A stretch of DNA of 64,000 bases from assembly GCF_040436345.1 (NCBI RefSeq), contig NC_133224.1, positions 7,866,741 to 7,930,740 of the forward strand, written 5' to 3'. Shown here one piece after another: positions 1 to 12,569 of the stretch (position 1 is the first letter of the stretch; every line of letters begins with the position of its first letter). The translations under genes were made by a program, and so were the position numbers. The notes beneath the pieces are model-generated. The model worked only from the letters and a program-made list of their open reading frames with translations, was not told the DNA's origin and did not search any database. Source of the stretch: Pagrus major. Its lineage: Eukaryota; Chordata; Actinopteri; Spariformes; Sparidae.

Positions 1-959
1 AAAAGTATTTTTTATGCTTAGAAATCCAACATCACACTAGCTAGCCGTCAATTCAATGTAATCTCGATGTAACTAAGTAAATTTAGCGTAATTTAGCGTA
101 TGCTGGGTATCAGCGCTAGCTAGCATCGTCAGTCCTGACCTTGACAGATTTTTGGAGCCAGACTGATAATGAGTAACAACATGAGTAATAACACGTTTAA
201 GCCACTTACCAAATTTAAACTACAACACGTTTTAGAAAAACTGTATGACTAACTGTCTTGCTAAGACAACCTCTTAGCTAGTAACAGGATAACTTTCAGC
301 TAGCCGCTAATGCTGTGCTAATAAACTGATGCTACTTCTGATGCTAACTAGCCTGCGCTCAACCATGAACTTCCAGCCAGTATTTTGTGATTTGACGTCT
401 CTTTGTAGCTTGAGAGAGTATCCCAAACTCTAATCACGCATCATTCATTTTTAATTAGACTGTATGACACATGTAAATTAATAAATGAAGGGATTAACTC
501 ACCAGCAGCATCGTAATGACGGTAAAACAACTGTTACATAAGTGGCGCCCCTCTGCGCTGCGCATGATTAATTAACACAGGAAGCGGTTTGAAAACGTTT
601 AAAAGTTTTATTTTATTTTATTGTGTGCAGTTCAAGACTCATGTCTGCGTGGACATACTCATACTCAGGCTTATGACTATGAGTTTCTAATTAATCTGTG
701 GTACTAATTTCTTTGGCGGAAGTGTAATAAAACCAAACACATGTCCGCCATTTTAAGTCAACATGTTGCAAATTGTGCAGAAGATTAGAATAAGAAAAGT
801 TTGGGACTTCTGGGATTAACTATTTGATTAAAATAGATTCATAATGTGTATTCAACATTTCACACCGATCTCTTATTGGTATTTATATCAGATTTATATC
901 AGTATTACGCTGCCCTCACGAACTGGTTTATTTACTTTCCTCCGTATTGATCTTCTTGT
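1..959. other. Upstream non-coding stretch, no gene seen
   Basis: I see no exon with believable splice sites or family similarity in this stretch. It is AT-rich with scattered GCTAGC-type palindromic words, common in fish intergenic DNA. It ends at the GC-rich promoter-like DNA of the following gene. Confidence 0.5.
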
Positions 960-1090
960 TCCCGCCCCTTCGTTTTGTTTACTCTGACGTCACTCACATG
1001 CGCCGCTCACAACTTGGGAGCGACGACTTCGTCTGAGGCATGTTTTCCCTCTTCATACCTGTATATGCTCTTTTAAATGCGTAATTGAGT
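960..1090 (+). promoter_or_regulatory. Likely TRMT10B promoter (GC box and CRE)
   Basis: A CCCGCCCC GC box at about 961-968 is followed by a perfect cAMP-response element, TGACGTCA, at 985-992. Together they lie about 270 bases before the TRMT10B start codon. The AG acceptor at about 1208-1209 implies a short non-coding first exon in or just after this stretch. Lack of a TATA box fits a housekeeping tRNA-modification gene. The motifs are seen; their use as a promoter is inferred. Confidence 0.45.
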
Positions 1091-1256
1091 GAATTTCAGA
1101 ACAACGCTATGTTTATAAAGTAGATGGTGTTACGGTGGCGACGCACGTGTGACTTTTCATTCATTAAACCAGCCATTCGACCATTTATAATGTTGTTTTT
1201 GTTCTTCAGGTGATGCATCTGAAGTCAGTCGATACTGAGGAGAGCTGCAGACTGAA

Positions 1257-4200
1257 ATGGCACGTATTGATTCAGATGTGTGTGAAATGCAGCTGGATGG
1301 AGTTACAGAGGTGATGGATCTGCTTCAGATAGACGTGGAGACTGATGTGGTGGAAGACAGGCCAGGAGGAGAAGATACAGCCTGTTCAGTAAGTTTGTTT
1401 ATTTAGCCTTCATTTGAAATAAGGACTACTTTACAACCTATTTGAGCTAGCATTGACTTCCAGGCAAGCAGCATTACTACTTATTATTTTGACTGTTTAT
1501 GTATTGATTCTGTCCTTTATTAAAAACATAATATAGTAATCAGGTATAGGTATAAATAGAGGTTTATATTCTGCAAAATGTAAACAACAAAAACCTCCGA
1601 ATGCTGCCCACACTTGTCTTTTCTGCCATTGAAAGAAAGCCAACTTGAAAACATAAAAACTTGTTGTTTTTGATTCCTGAAGTGATCCGATGTGCCGTCA
1701 AAAAGACGTCTAATCAAATTAAGTGAGGTTAATTTTAGCATTTGTTGGGTTTTTGTTTTTTCTCAGGCCTGAAACCTCATTTCTTTACATTAGGCGACTC
1801 TCTTGTTTTTCAGATGTCTTCGACTGATAAAATACACGATTCCTCATGATCTCAGAAACTTATAAAATATTTTGAAAGCCCCTCAAACAAGATCAAAAAT
1901 CTCTTGTCAACAAGCTTAAACCCAACCTGTGTTCCTGTAGTTTACACAAATGCCTGTTTATGACCAAAAACTGATGATCTTTTATTGTGGAAGGGGAAAA
2001 AAAATCTGTTAAGGTAGTATCCCTTAAAAACTATGGAGTTATTCTGCACTCATAATGCTGCTTTGTCTGTTTAATCAACAGAAGAACGTGTTGAGGAAGC
2101 AGCGCAACTGGGAGAGGCAGCTGGCAGCGAAGAAGAACAAGAGGAAAGAAGAGAAGCAGAGGCGGAAGCTCAACCGCGAGAAGGAATCAGGTAAATATCA
2201 AGTGAAGAGAAGCAAACATTAGTGTTGTTTTAGTCGGGAGATTGAAGGTGAAAGTAGCCGTAACACATGTCTATCTTGTGTTTTTGTCCTACAGGTGCTA
2301 CTGGAGATGCTCCTCAGTTCTCCAAACGGGTGATGAAAGCGATCACCAAAGAGCGTTTAGCCGAGGCTCAGTCCACAGGGCTCAAGCTCTGCGTCGACCT
2401 GAGTATGACAGACAGCATGTCGGACAAGGTAGGTGATGATAAGCAGTGTTTTTTTGAAACAGCTAGTTTTGATCCAAAAAATGGTTTTCATAAGAGAGAC
2501 ATTTACCTGTCTGCATTGATCTACTGACCTTCATCTGTGTATGTTTGTCTGGCTCAGGAGGTAAGTCGACTGGCGGGCCAGTTAAGACGGCTGTACGGGT
2601 CGAACAAGAAGGCGACACGACCGTTTCACGTTTTCCTGACAGACCTGAAGGAGGACAGTCGTCTCTACAGAGAGTGCCTTCGAATGAACGAAGGCTTCCT
2701 CAACTACATGGTGATTATTGTTGTTCACATCCTGAGTTCGCTGGTAAATACTTCTTAAAGGAAAGACGAAGCAGGACATCTCTTTTCTTTTCTTAAAAGC
2801 TTTGAAGTCAAGCTGCAGACAAATATTTTAAGTGTTATTTCAGCCTAAAATGGAGCCTCTGAGTAATTATCTTGTGATCAAGACAAGAATTTTTCAGCAA
2901 CAGACTCTGAAAACTATCATTTCTCAGATGGACATAACGGAAGAAAGCTGCCTGGACCTTTTTCCTCCAGAAACTATCGTCTACCTCACACCAGATGCTG
3001 AAGAAGGTCAGTCTCAATGGCGTTTATGGATGAAATATCTTTGCGCAGAGGAGATGAACTTTTAAAGAAGCACTGAATCTCATAAATAGTGTATACACTA
3101 TACAAAGTTTTTAGTTGAATGAAATGCATATTTTGGCCAGCAGATGGCGCATTCTGACCACGTTCATGCATCCATAACTGATGATACAGTCCTGTTAATG
3201 CAGCTTTCACGTTGTTAAATGATGTTTTCAAACATACACATAATAAAATATTAAGAGAATGTAAGGTTAATGAGAGAAAGAAAATTCACTTTATTTAAAA
3301 AAACAGCCTAAATACAACTACAATCATATACAACATGATAAAGACATTTTGCATTATCTGATAAGCCATCTTAAGCTTGAAAAATAGGAGCCTAGAGGGT
3401 TAGCGAATGTACAGCGAGACAAAAAAAAAAAAAAAAAATTTTCGGAGCCAAGCTATAAATCACAGATGCTCACAAGTCTGTTTTTTTGCAAGTCCGAGCC
3501 TCGAGTCTCTCATGGCTGGAATGAGCGATCTATCATCATGCGTTCAGCTGAGAACACTGCCTAACTACATCTAAGGAATTCAAAGCAAGCACTTAGGATC
3601 CCTGCCTTCGGCGAGTCTTTTGTTTGGGCATGTGAGGTCCTGGTATTCAAAGGTGATGACTAACAGCACAGCAGATGCCAATGTGTTCGCCGTGGTGTTG
3701 TCTTGAGCTGTGTTGTAGCTGTAGCACACCTCCTCATCTGTGGGCACGCGCTTGTGAAACGAGAGGGAGGGGACGATGATCACAAATCGCGAGAGTTGAG
3801 TCTGTGTGTGTGACCCGAGTCCAAGTCGCAGGCTCGAGCTGCCATTTCTGCTATATATACATTCCTATGTCCGTATTTATAGTGTCTTTGCCTGATGCTA
3901 TTTTTTTTTAACTCCTCTTTCATTTCAGCTTTAGAAACAGTGGATGCTGACAAGGTGTACGTACTTGGTGGCCTCGTGGATGAAAGCATCCAGAAGGTAT
4001 TACACAATAAAACCAAAAACAGCAGTTTCACACAGCAACAATCAGCTAGGTCAGTCTGACTGGTTAGATTTTGACTCTGTTCTTTGTTCAGGTCAGATAA
4101 AAGCCAGGAGTTCTCGTAATTGACATCACTGCAGTAAAATGCACGTGTGCTCTGTGAGGAGTTGGATTTCTACCAATGTTTTTGCTCTTCTCCCCCGCAG

Positions 4201-5166
4201 AAGTTGAGCTACTCGAGGGCACGAGAACTGAGCATCCGCACGGCGAGGCTGCCCATAGACGAGTACATGGTGAAGAAGCACAACCCCAAGAACTTCCACT
4301 CAAAGATCCTGGCTATTAATCAAGGTGAGTCAGTGCTTTTAACGTGCAAGTCTATCAGGGCTGCAGAGTCATGGTAAAGATGGATAGGAAAGTAATAGGC
4401 CCGGACTTTTTGGCTGCTAAAAGATTATTTTAGTTCACTCTGAAGACTCCTGAGCCAAAATGTTTCTCAATAGAAACGGGGTTAGTTGATAAAAGGTGCA
4501 CATCTGGAATGAATTGTGATCAGGGTCGCTAAAGCATTTCATGATTGCATATTTGCAGTTGATACAATCATCAACCACTGAGCAGCCCTTTAGAAGAAGA
4601 AGAAGAATCTTTATTTTGTCAGTTGTCTTTTACATGTGACATGCAAACACACCCGAAATTAGTCCTCTGCATTTAACCCATCACTAGCTACACATTGTAA
4701 GTACACACACTGCAAACTAGGAGCAGTGGGCTGCCATGACAGGCGCCCGGGGAGCACATGGGGGTTTTGGTGCCTTGCTCAAGGGCACCTCGGCAGTAAC
4801 CCAGGAAGTGAACTGGCACCTCTTCAGCTGCCAGCCCACTTCCATATTATGGTCTGTAGCTGGACTTGAACCGGCCACCCTCCAGTCCCCAAGCCAAGTC
4901 TCTACCGACTGAGCTGAGATTGTTAATAAACCTTGGTTTAATTGTGAGGCACTGTGTGGTCTAGCCTTGTCCTGTGCTACATCTTGTTTGTACTTGTTCT
5001 TGTGGTTGAACTGAACTCTCTTCCCGCAGTGTTCGACATCTTATTGACATTCTGCAACAGCAGCAGCTGGAGAGAAGCCCTGCAGGCATGGTTCCCCCCG
5101 GGGAAGGGTTTTGTCGTCTCACCAGAAGATTCCCAGCGTCCGTCCATCTCTCCAACACAAACATAG
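1257..5166 (+). CDS. trmt10b: tRNA methyltransferase 10 homolog B (TRMT10B)
   Basis: This SPOUT-class enzyme methylates N1 of purine 9 in tRNA; mammalian TRMT10B acts mainly on G9 of tRNA-Asp. Coding exons are 1257-1388, 2082-2190, 2295-2428, 2558-2710, 2928-3006, 3929-3996, 4201-4324 and 5030-5166. They total 936 bases (311 aa; human protein 316 aa), all with GT-AG introns and closing phases. Residues about 45-80 are a Lys/Arg-rich coiled segment (KNVLRKQRNWERQ). The TRM10 domain follows, with LCVDLSMTDSMS, RLYGSNKKATRPF, the knot-region strands YVLGGLVDESIQK and ARLPIDEYM, and the late motif ILAINQVFDIL. LYGSNKKA, VYLTPD and GGLVDESIQKK match TRMT10B rather than TRMT10A or TRMT10C. The start chosen precedes a DLLQID segment that human TRMT10B also has. 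A SINE sits in the last intron and a MITE in the 3' UTR. Confidence 0.95.
4592..4921 (-). repeat. tRNA-derived SINE in TRMT10B intron 7
   Basis: Read on the minus strand, the head carries a pol III A box (GCTCAGTCGGTAGAG, about 4900-4916) and a B box (CCGGTTCAAGTCC, 4862-4874) at tRNA-like spacing. The body contains the GGTGCCCTTGAGC motif of fish SINE/LINE tails. The 3' end is a CAAAATAAAGATTCTTCTTCT tail with a short trinucleotide run. It is inserted antisense to the host gene. No clear target-site duplication was found by eye. Confidence 0.75.
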
Positions 5167-5242
5167 CTGGATGGAGTTTTCATGGATTTGATTTTAATCC
5201 ATGCTTCAGAGAAAACCCTTTTTGGGTCATCGCTGTCCACGT

Positions 5243-5460
5243 TAAAGGGAATGTTCACCCAAAAAATGAAAATTCAGGCCTTATCTTGTCACCCTCATCC
5301 TGATGGAAAGTCGGAAGAAGTTTTGTAGTCTATAGAAGATGTCCCTGTAAGGACACTCCCACACAGAGTTTAAAAGCCAGCCTACTCCCGTCCAATTAGT
5401 TAGAACTGAAGAAGCCTCTTTGGATGAGAGGTGAAACGTCCAGTTGCCTTGATACAGCAT
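5243..5460 (+). repeat. Fragments of two dispersed fish repeats in the TRMT10B 3' UTR
   Basis: About 5243-5300 resembles the abundant fish repeat that begins AAAGGGATAGTTCACCC and continues into a TGTCACCCTCATCCTGATG word. About 5390-5455 holds another widely dispersed word (GAAGAAGCCTCT followed by GATGAGAGGTGAAACGTCC). Both come from memory of fish genomes and are truncated. They follow the stop codon, so they are probably part of the 3' UTR. Confidence 0.45.
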
Positions 5461-5464
5461 CCAC

Positions 5465-5750
5465 ACTGAACAAAAATATAAACACAACACTTTTGTTTTT
5501 GCTCCCATTTTTCATGAGCTGAACTCAAAGATCTAAAACATTTTCTATATACACAAAAGACCATTTCTTATTGTGGCCAGCCTAAGGCACACCTGTGCAA
5601 TAATCATGCTGTCTAATCAGCATCTTGATATGCCACACCTGTGAGGTGGGATGGATCATCTCGGCAAAGGAGAAGTGCTCACGAACACAGATTTAGACAG
5701 ATTTGTGAACAATATTTGAGAGAAATGGAGAGAAAATATTTTTGTTCAGT
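5465..5750. mobile_element. Tc1/mariner-like MITE with 15-bp inverted ends
   Basis: The element starts ACTGAACAAAAATAT (5465-5479) and ends with the exact reverse complement (5736-5750). It is 286 bp long with no coding capacity. The interior carries the CATGAGCTGAACTCAAAGATC and CACACCTGTGAGGTGG blocks typical of a non-autonomous family common in teleosts. The Tc1/mariner assignment is from memory of this terminal sequence. It lies in the TRMT10B 3' UTR, upstream of the AATAAA cluster. Confidence 0.75.
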
Positions 5751-5949
5751 TTAGATTTACCATGAGCTGCACAAGCTGTTTGTTTATTCAAGAGGACGGA
5801 CTTTTGTTTGTCTCTGTACTTGAAGTGTTGTATGTTGTTAACAGCGAACTGAGACCTTTTCTTATCATGTTGTAGGTTTTTAATAATTTCTTTTTTATTT
5901 TATTTTTATATGAACATTGACATATTCTTGAAGCGGATCAAATGATCAA

Positions 5950-6035
5950 AATAAATGTAAACGTAAAATGAGAATAAAATCAATGAAATAACTGTAGGTC
6001 AGAGAAATAAAAGGATTTCTTGTAAAGAAATAAAA
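5950..6035 (+). terminator. Cluster of poly(A) signals for TRMT10B
   Basis: AATAAA hexamers occur at about 5950-5955 and several more times up to about 6032, some 780-870 bases after the TRMT10B stop. They are the first dense group on the plus strand beyond the MITE, so cleavage probably occurs here. Which hexamer is used cannot be read from sequence. Confidence 0.4.
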
Positions 6036-7630
6036 TAAACACCCCGGTCTAGTTGCATTTACAGCACACCAGTATTTCTAATATCCATAAAAATGATGAA
6101 TGTAAATGATACGTATGTGAGAATGTATTTTACTTCAAGGTCCAGTCACATTTCCAACATATTACAGATAGCCTTCCCACGTCACAAGATGATTCTCATT
6201 CCTGTCCTTCGTTCATACGACACCACTTCTTGCCAGATCTGTGAACTCTTCCTGGAAAGGGGCCTTCTCGGGTGTTTATATCAGTTGTTTTCCCACCATT
6301 ATACTGGTTCGAATAAAGTCCTTCCAGCCAACTAGTAGTCCTGAATCACAGACTGTTCCCATGGTGGATGTGTAGTTGCTTCAGAGCTGAAACACTTCCA
6401 ACAATCGGCCTTGTCTGGGTTATTTTATCTCCCTCTTTCTCTGTTAAATTGGTGTTCAAATCTGATGACTGAATTGACTTTAAGTGTATAATAACTAACT
6501 TTCTGTACTAAAAATATTGCACAATAGATGGATGCCTCATGTCCCAGTCATATTATATTGGTAGCCTGAAGGACAAGCAGTCGTTGCAGGTGCAGATACC
6601 GATCTGTCGGATGTCACCGCCTGATTCACCTCACAGATCTGCCAGTTGTTCTGACTCATTTTACAAACAAATTCTTCCAAAGGAAGGAATGTTCACCTGG
6701 ATTTAACTTTGGGTCATTTCAAATACACGACTCAGAATTGAAATTAACATTTATACGAGAGGCTTGAGATGTCTTACATTACATTGTAGAAGTTGGGGCC
6801 AATCGGGGAGAGCAGTTAATGCATGACAGAGGCAGGATGAGTTAACACTAGTCGAGGGAGGCCCATTTGGAGCCCTTGCTGGCTTTTAAAGAGCCAAGTA
6901 ACTGCTGCTTTATTGGCCAGAACTATATCTCTGCCTGATATCAAAGTCTTTTCTTATAGCTGAGAAGTGAGTTGACATTGAGAAAGAATATTATCAAGGC
7001 AGTCTTGTTTTCATAGCTGGGGTCACAGTGTGTGGTTCCAGTTCTCTGGAAAAATCACAGTCTCTGTTTGCTGTAAATGACCAAACTTCCAGCTACATAA
7101 AAGGGAGAGTACGAGATTACGGTGTTGCAGACGGGACCAGAGGAGTGAGACTGCAGCTGATATGATTAAGAATTGAGTTCTCGGACAAATGACCAGTCAC
7201 TCAATGTATTAGACAAAGAACTCACTCCTAACTTGCGCCCTCTTAGATTCAGTCCCCAATTCTCACTGTGCATGAAGGTAAAAGAGCCACCATGGGAAAA
7301 CTACTATAACTTTTTTTAATCAACTTGGCCACTTTAATGGCTTCACACTGCTTTACTGGCAACCACTGCATAGATATTATCTGGTTTTAACTGCCATTGC
7401 TTCATGCAAGTTTTAGTCCCTGCAGCGGAAAATCCAGATGTTCAATTTCTCAACATACAACCCCCTCACCTCTGCTGAGCTGCCAAGTAACCGACATGCA
7501 GGTGCAATGAATGAGGAGAGCTACACCAGAAAAAAAGCAAACTCTTTTCATTGTTATATATCATATATCATGTCATATTTAAAAAGTATCAGAAAACTTT
7601 TTTTTTAAAAAGTTTTAAAAAGGGTTGTAA
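6036..7630. other. Intergenic DNA, no gene recognised
   Basis: No exon with family similarity or a credible splice pattern was found on either strand. Short open frames here lack recognisable motifs and read as chance. Confidence 0.5.
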
Positions 7631-7633
7631 AAA

Positions 7634-7990
7634 GTACTCAAAAGTCGTACTTGAGTAAAAGTAAAGACATCGTGTCAAAATATGACTTTGGTAAAAGTGA
7701 GAGTCACCCATACGAATAATATTTGAGTTAAAGTATCCGATATTAAATGTACTTAAGTATCAAAAGTAAATTATACACATATTTGGCTCTGATGCTGCAT
7801 GTAATCTGCAAAGTACCTAGTAACTAAAGTAATCAAATAAATGCAGTGGAGTAAAAAGTACAAGGTCGGCCGCCAAAATGTAGTGGAGTGGAAGCACAAA
7901 GTAGCAGGAGATGGGAAGTAAAACCACCTCAAAATTGTACTTGAGTACAATACTTGAGTAAATGTACTCGGTTACACTCCATCAGCGGAA
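7634..7990 (-). repeat. GTACTT-rich palindromic MITE, one arm (copy 1)
   Basis: Words such as GTACTTGAGTAAATGTACT, AAAATGTAGTGGAGTGGAAG and TAACTAGTTACT-like blocks mark one arm of a very common percomorph fold-back element. The same family recurs at 8096-8575, 13735-14165, 18985-19205 and 31290-31445. A hAT-type origin is plausible but not shown. No coding capacity. Confidence 0.6.
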
Positions 7991-8095
7991 ACATTGAACA
8001 GAAGTTACTTGTGTAACTGAGATGAATACAAAATACTTGTCTTTTATTAAATTGTGTTTCTTTACTGCATCATCATTTATCAGTAATCTTAACCT

Positions 8096-8575
8096 GGAAA
8101 GTACATTTCCTAAAGTACTGTACAGGTACAAATTCAAGGTGCTTTACTCTAATATTTCCATTTATTGGACCTTTATACTTCTACTCCACTACATCTCAGA
8201 GGTAAATATTGTACTTTTTACTCCTCTACGTTTGTCTGACAGCTTCAGTTACTAGTTACTTTTCAGATTACCTTCCTTTCTAGTGAAAACCACGTATCTC
8301 GAGATGCGTTGGTGTTGGATAGTATCCAAAAGTCATACTCAAAGTATCTGATGTTAAATGTACTTAAGTATCAAAAGTACAAGTAAACTGCTAAATGTTC
8401 TGTTTTGGCTCTGATGCAGCTTGTAATCTGTAAAAGTAACTAGTAACTATAGTTATCAAATAAATGTAGTGGAGTAGAAAGTACATTAGCCTTCAAAATG
8501 TAGAGGAGTGGAAGTATAAAGAAGCAGACAATGGAAATACACATGTAAAGTACCACAAGTACCAATAAATAATGT
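8096..8575. repeat. GTACTT-rich palindromic MITE, both arms (copy 2)
   Basis: The left arm (about 8096-8275) reads in the CCACTACAT direction and the right arm (about 8325-8575) is its diverged reverse complement (ATGTAGTGGAGTAGAAAGTAC). This makes a fold-back structure with a loop of about 50 bases. It shows directly that the family is a long inverted repeat. A 144-codon open frame just downstream on the minus strand has no recognisable features. Confidence 0.6.
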
Positions 8576-9310
8576 TTTGTTGACATTAGTTCTGTCTTTT
8601 ACTCTGGGCCAGAAATCTGTGCTTCAATTACACTCACACACACCAAACGTTCCTGATTAATGTTTCTACAGAAGTGGCTATTGGCAGCATTTTCTGGTTC
8701 ACTGAGGCATAAAAAAGGGATCTGCCGAAGGCAACAACACACGCCTGTTTTATCGTACAAGAAATCAAAACCTCAATTTCTGCACACGTTTTTGTCTTGA
8801 GAAAGGGCGCGGTGACTGAAGCGTCGACCTTTCTCTCAAAATAAATCATTGCGGAGGTAAAGAAAAACAAACAGATGTGTGCAGGGATCATTATCTCCGA
8901 TATCTTCCTCTGTAAAACCCTTCGACTCTGTATCAACAATATGAAAGAAGGATTTTGAACCTGTTCAGATTTCTGTCCTGCAAATGTATACAGCTTACAG
9001 CAGCCTGTGACAAATGTCACAACACAAACGCAGAAGTCACCTGTCATTTGTGTTGTTGACTTTTGCATTCATTTTGTGGCTTTAGCATTTGGTTAGACCC
9101 TTCTGGGCCACCGTATATATTTATTAGTTAAAATTTCACCCTATTCACCTGACTCCAAAGCCTACGTGTCTGTCCATAGGTTTGTGATATTGCTTCATGT
9201 GAGACTTTGGCAGGCTGTGACTGATGAAGCTGCACCTGTCTGAACAGGTGCAACAAGACACGTGCAACATTTTCCCACAGTTTACATCACAATCAACTTT
9301 ACCTCCACTG

Positions 9311-9668
9311 AAAGGTGCAATATGTAAGAATTTCAGTTCAAAGCATTCAAAAATTAACTAAAATTATGAACATAACGTGAAGAAGGAACTGTTCACGCTG
9401 CAGAGATACCTGCTGAAGTTAGCATGCTAACAAACTAGCCCCGAGCCAGAAAAACTTTTTCTCCCAGGGGTCCAAAGCTCCAACACTCCCCTCGTAGTCC
9501 AGCTAGCTGCACGGCTAACTGAGCTAACAAGCTAACAATAGCCCCAGTCATGGACGGATAAACAGAATATAGTTAGCAGCAGTTAGCAGTTACTGTGGCG
9601 ATATGCTGCCCCCTGTTTGTTGGGAGTATGATTTCAACAGCTGGCCAATTTGTACATATCGTACCTTT
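9311..9668 (+). repeat. MITE with AAAGGTGCAATATG ends (copy 1)
   Basis: The left end AAAGGTGCAATATGTAAGAA and right end ACATATCGTACCTTT are inverted. The interior carries AGTTAGCATGCTAAC and GTTTGTTGGGAGTA blocks that recur in the copies at 14741-15091, 15248-15532 and 17532-17857. The TTAA next to several ends would suit a TTAA-targeting (piggyBac-like) family, which is an inference. No coding capacity. Confidence 0.6.
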
Positions 9669-9669
9669 A

Positions 9670-12569
9670 AACGCCGTAGTTTTCACTAAAATTTAGTTCG
9701 GAAATGCAGATCGTTTCAACTGATCTTTTCACCCCCCCGTCTCTTCCCTCTGGCTCTTGAGACAGACGTCAGTCAGCAATGAATTTCATGAGAAAGACAA
9801 CACCTTGGCACAATCTTAGATTCAGTTACTACACAAAAACAAACAAAAAAAAAAAGGCGTTGTGAAAGTCTTTCCCACGGGTGAGAGGGAGAACATTTGA
9901 CACTCGATATTGTCCCTTGTCATCTTGCACACTGTTTTACTGGCAGTCACTGAATGGATATAATCTCGATTTACTGGATAGTGATTCATGCTTATTTTCA
10001 AAATTAATAGTATTTTAATCTACGCTGGGAAAAAAATAGATGGTATTGTTGATTGTAATATTGCCTCATGTGAGACTTTGGCGGTCTGTGGCCGAGGACA
10101 GCTGTACCAGTCTGAACAGGTACTACAACGCTTCTTGGAACTGATGCCTTCATCAACGCAAAGCTGTGGGAAGATCTCAGTCAGGCAGAGAGGAAGCCTC
10201 GTTAGTACTCTGCCTCCCCCTCCCTCTTGAGCAAGGTCATTAACCCCGAACTACCCCAGAGCATCAGTGCTTCTACAGCGACAGATCAGACTCCAGTTAT
10301 CATCTCTGTCACAACAAACTTCCACGGATGAGCAACGTTGTTAGTCATTTTGTCATAGAAACCCACTTTCATTAGAATCGCAAACGTTGAATGCAGTGAA
10401 ACCTCATGTTAAGATAAAGTGCTTTGGTTTCGTAAACACGTCACAGTGGTATTTCTGTGCTGTGCTGGAAGTTTATCTAAGCAGACTCTATCTCTCAACT
10501 TTAGCTACAATTACTCTCATTTACCAGAGCGAAGAGGGGCACTGAGACGAGGCACTCGACAACATGCATGAAGTCACATCCTCACAATCCACAGTGCAGC
10601 GGCGTTAAACAACTTAAAGTAATCATCCACAAATCGTCCACAGGGCAATGTTCACGTCGTGTTGCAACCCGCTCGCATATGGGCAATAAAAAAAGTGATT
10701 AATACATGTGAATTGCAACAAACAAGCTCCTTTAAATAAAACACAATCACACCGCCTGATTTCAGTGAACCCGTCACCCCTCGCTCTCTGCACGGTTATC
10801 AGGCCGAACATTGCAAACTCATCTATGTACTGTGCCAAAAACAGTGTTGGATTGTTCACGTTTTGTGAGATATTAACACTCTGGAAGAAGTCATCTCAGC
10901 TTTTTTGTGCAAGTCAAGTCAATTTCGGCACCTAATTTATCCAAATCACAGCTTTGCTTTGTTTGCACTGAGGTCATTACTGGAAATAACAGCGGTAGTT
11001 CTACAGGTCAAGATCAAGGTTTTTTGCCAAAAAAGCGTTACGAAATCACTCGCCACAATCATGTTTGTAAGCAAGTTAAAAACATTACCATACATCATTA
11101 GTTGAAATAAAACACAGATGTAGGTATTTAGGGACCTCCTGGATTGCAGCAAAGTCACATCCAAGCACAAGAGAATCAGCACATCGTGGGAAACTAACGC
11201 ACAAAAAAAGGGTGACTCCACCAATGTTACATGATAAAGGGTGTTTATAGGTCTGCTAGAGTTCTGATGCATGTGTGAAAAAAGATAGCATAACGCCTTT
11301 TGTGGCTGCTGCATGTAATCGGATAAACTGCCTCCAGCGATGTCACGATGTAGGCAGAAAAGGAAGAAGAATGCGTGGAATAAAAAGTCATATCTCTGGT
11401 TCTGCTGAATCGATTTGGATCGTTTGTGAGTCCGACAGTGTCATGAAGAAGATGGGTCAGTGGACTGCTTTTCACTAAATCTTTATTTGTTGAACAAGAT
11501 CACATGTAGGCTAATACCAGGTGTAAATGTTTATTATGCTGTATGTTTTTATGGATTTTAATGTTTTTTTTGTTTATAGTGTTCAGCTCTATGTGTCATC
11601 AGTGTTTCACTTGGCTGCCAAATCTTTTTTACTTTATTTTTTTTAAATAATACATCTAAAATGATTGTTTTGTTCATGTCTGTGTACGATTGGTTGCAGC
11701 TTCTAACAAGGTTTGTCAGCCGATAGTATAACGCCGTTGGAATCGCGTGGTTTCGTCAGCATCAACAGTCTTGATGGTTGCCAGGTTGTGAAAACGTAAA
11801 GATGGCCGAGTTCTGCCCAACATTAGCTAGCTAGCGTTAGCGACGTTAAGGTTAGCGAGATGACAGGCAGGTGATTCGAACAACAGTGGCGGTGTTGTTT
11901 ACATTTACTGGCTGAATGTTATCAACAACACCTTTAACTTCACAACCTCTAACTGTTCAACGCTGTATTCTTAAATGCAAGAAACAACACGTTACTTTTT
12001 AAACATATTTATTTTCTTCAAAGCCTCATATTAGATATTGGAGTAGTCTTTTTGCTTAACTAAGCAAAGGAGTCAATCATTTCTCAATAAGCGTCACCAA
12101 AAGGAGAATTAAAAGGAGTATTAAATAGAAATGACATGTTACATAATATTGCATATTTCATGCGTCATGCAGAATCTGTCACAACCAAACTGCCCACATA
12201 GACAAATAACTTACATTTCAAGTTTCGCTTGACCTTTTCATCACAATGAAATACTTATTGCACACAAGCTCTTTCAACACTAATCACACTTTTTCTCTTT
12301 TTTTGCTCTCTTAAACAATATAAATCCAAAATCAATTATTATTTCAAAGATTTGCGTCAAACATTCAGGAGAAAAACAGTCCTGAAATGAAAACAAAAAG
12401 TAAACGTAAAATAACAACAGAAACCACAAAAAAATGTTATTTAACTAAACAAAAAAACAACAAAAAACAAAGAAAACGGCTTAAATATTTTGTTATTTGT
12501 TATTTCTTGGCTCATAGCTGCAGAGGAGAGATACTTTGCTTGATCTGGTTAATTGTTTTCATCATGATT
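9670..12569. other. Intergenic DNA and probable 3' UTR of the first chemokine
   Basis: No protein-coding exon was recognised. A pair of similar about 75-base segments (9180-9260 and 10050-10130, sharing CATGTGAGACTTTGGC and GTCTGAACAGGT) suggests a small local duplication. The last several hundred bases before 12570 are probably the minus-strand chemokine 3' UTR; the minus-strand AATAAA near 12006 is a candidate poly(A) signal. Confidence 0.4.

Noticed and set aside
4855-4920. A possible tRNA gene (A and B boxes at tRNA-like spacing)
   Set aside because: No cloverleaf closes, and the boxes are joined to a SINE body and tail, so it is a SINE head.
8634-9068. 144-codon open frame on the minus strand
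   Set aside because: No recognisable domain, no splice or promoter context, and it directly follows a palindromic repeat. Length alone is not convincing in AT-poor patches.
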